Of a stretch of DNA of 64,000 nt, positions 63,850-64,000 are shown one piece after another; positions within the stretch are counted from its first letter, which is position 1; each line of letters starts with the position of its first letter. The stretch lies in assembly GCF_000425625.1 (NCBI RefSeq), contig NZ_AUDU01000056.1:1-64000 (forward strand), in the 5' to 3' direction. Position numbers and translations under genes: made by a program. Source of the DNA: Stutzerimonas azotifigens DSM 17556. Its GTDB lineage: Bacteria; Pseudomonadota; Gammaproteobacteria; Pseudomonadales; Pseudomonadaceae. A model generated the notes under the pieces. The model was not told the origin of the DNA. It worked only from the letters and a program-made list of their open reading frames with translations, and made no database searches.

Positions 63850-64000
63850 GACCTCGCTCCCGCTAACCAGGGCCCTGAAACGGGGCCCCGGAGTGCGCTC
63901 CAGCCAACCAGCCGAGCCGCTCCGTGCCTGTACTGCCCACAAGGTGGACTGACGAGGTTGCGACTGGAACGAGTCGTCCTGAGGGATGGGGAAGCACCTA

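Overview
The window is ordinary chromosomal DNA of a GC-rich gammaproteobacterium of the Pseudomonas group. The evidence is the close fit of many proteins to Pseudomonas families (ThrH, OprI, TgpA, MltF2, monomeric Idh, RoxA) and local gene orders that match blocks known from P. aeruginosa (thrH-cysH-cysB-usp-panE-DAHP synthase; oprI-ldt-tesA-ABC-greB-mltF2-tatD; yccA-tusDCBE through infA, clpAS, icd/idh, mnmA, purB and roxA). A highly palindromic GTGGGCTTTAGCCCAC-type repeat suggests the stutzeri (Stutzerimonas) lineage, but this is an inference. I see no prophage, insertion sequence, CRISPR array or integrative element. The window is densely packed, with about 66 protein genes and one tRNA gene.

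Layout. 1-6.2 kb: a probable pabB tail, thrH, and the sulfate-assimilation pair cysH/cysB, then a universal stress protein, panE, a DAHP synthase and a small GNAT. 6.2-17.5 kb: the major lipoprotein oprI with its long leader, an L,D-transpeptidase, tesA divergent from an ABC (YbbA/YbbP-type) operon, greB, mltF2, tatD, a chemoreceptor and a thioesterase. 17.6-21.5 kb: the overlapping moxR-DUF58-tgpA operon. 21.6-24.5 kb: a second chemoreceptor with a long helical sensor, a flavin reductase and the REP-like repeat. 24.5-28.2 kb: a small lipoprotein, selU-selD and a patatin-like phospholipase. 28-34.5 kb: a leftward run (AI-2E family transporter, DUF4892 protein with a candidate 39-residue gene upstream, two overlapping alpha/beta hydrolases, a PaaI-like thioesterase, sixA, DUF4389, gpsA). 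34.7-39.1 kb: tRNA-Ser(TGA), yccA, tusD-C-B-E-ybiB and a glutathionyl-hydroquinone reductase. 39.1-46.7 kb: leftward ftsK-lolA-rarA-crcB-serS-cysG. 46.9-52.9 kb: trxB-aat-bpt-infA facing clpA-clpS, then cspD. 53-64 kb: icd divergent from idh, then nudJ-mnmA-hflD, purB, roxA, a GNAT, two uncharacterised genes and, at the right edge, a control region that probably belongs to aceA just outside.

Functional links. Three pathways have most of their local parts here. First, tRNA wobble-uridine sulfur/selenium modification: TusD/C/B/E relay sulfur to MnmA, and SelD/SelU replace it with selenium. Second, the bacterial N-degron pathway: Aat and Bpt add leucine or phenylalanine to N-termini, and ClpS delivers the products to ClpA. 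Third, the isocitrate branch point: two isocitrate dehydrogenases of unrelated families are divergently transcribed, and a nested-palindrome operator lies upstream of the presumed isocitrate lyase gene. CysH, CysB and CysG (siroheme) belong to sulfate assimilation. Cell-envelope functions (OprI, Ldt, MltF2, LolA, TgpA) are also frequent.

The most interesting unexplained items are the four-half-site nested palindrome at 63776-63814, the 39-residue ORF with a good ribosome-binding site at 30201-30320, the orphan secretin-N-domain-like and PLD-like proteins at 62.3-63.8 kb, and the REP-like inverted pair at 24.4 kb. No clearly new multi-gene system is visible.
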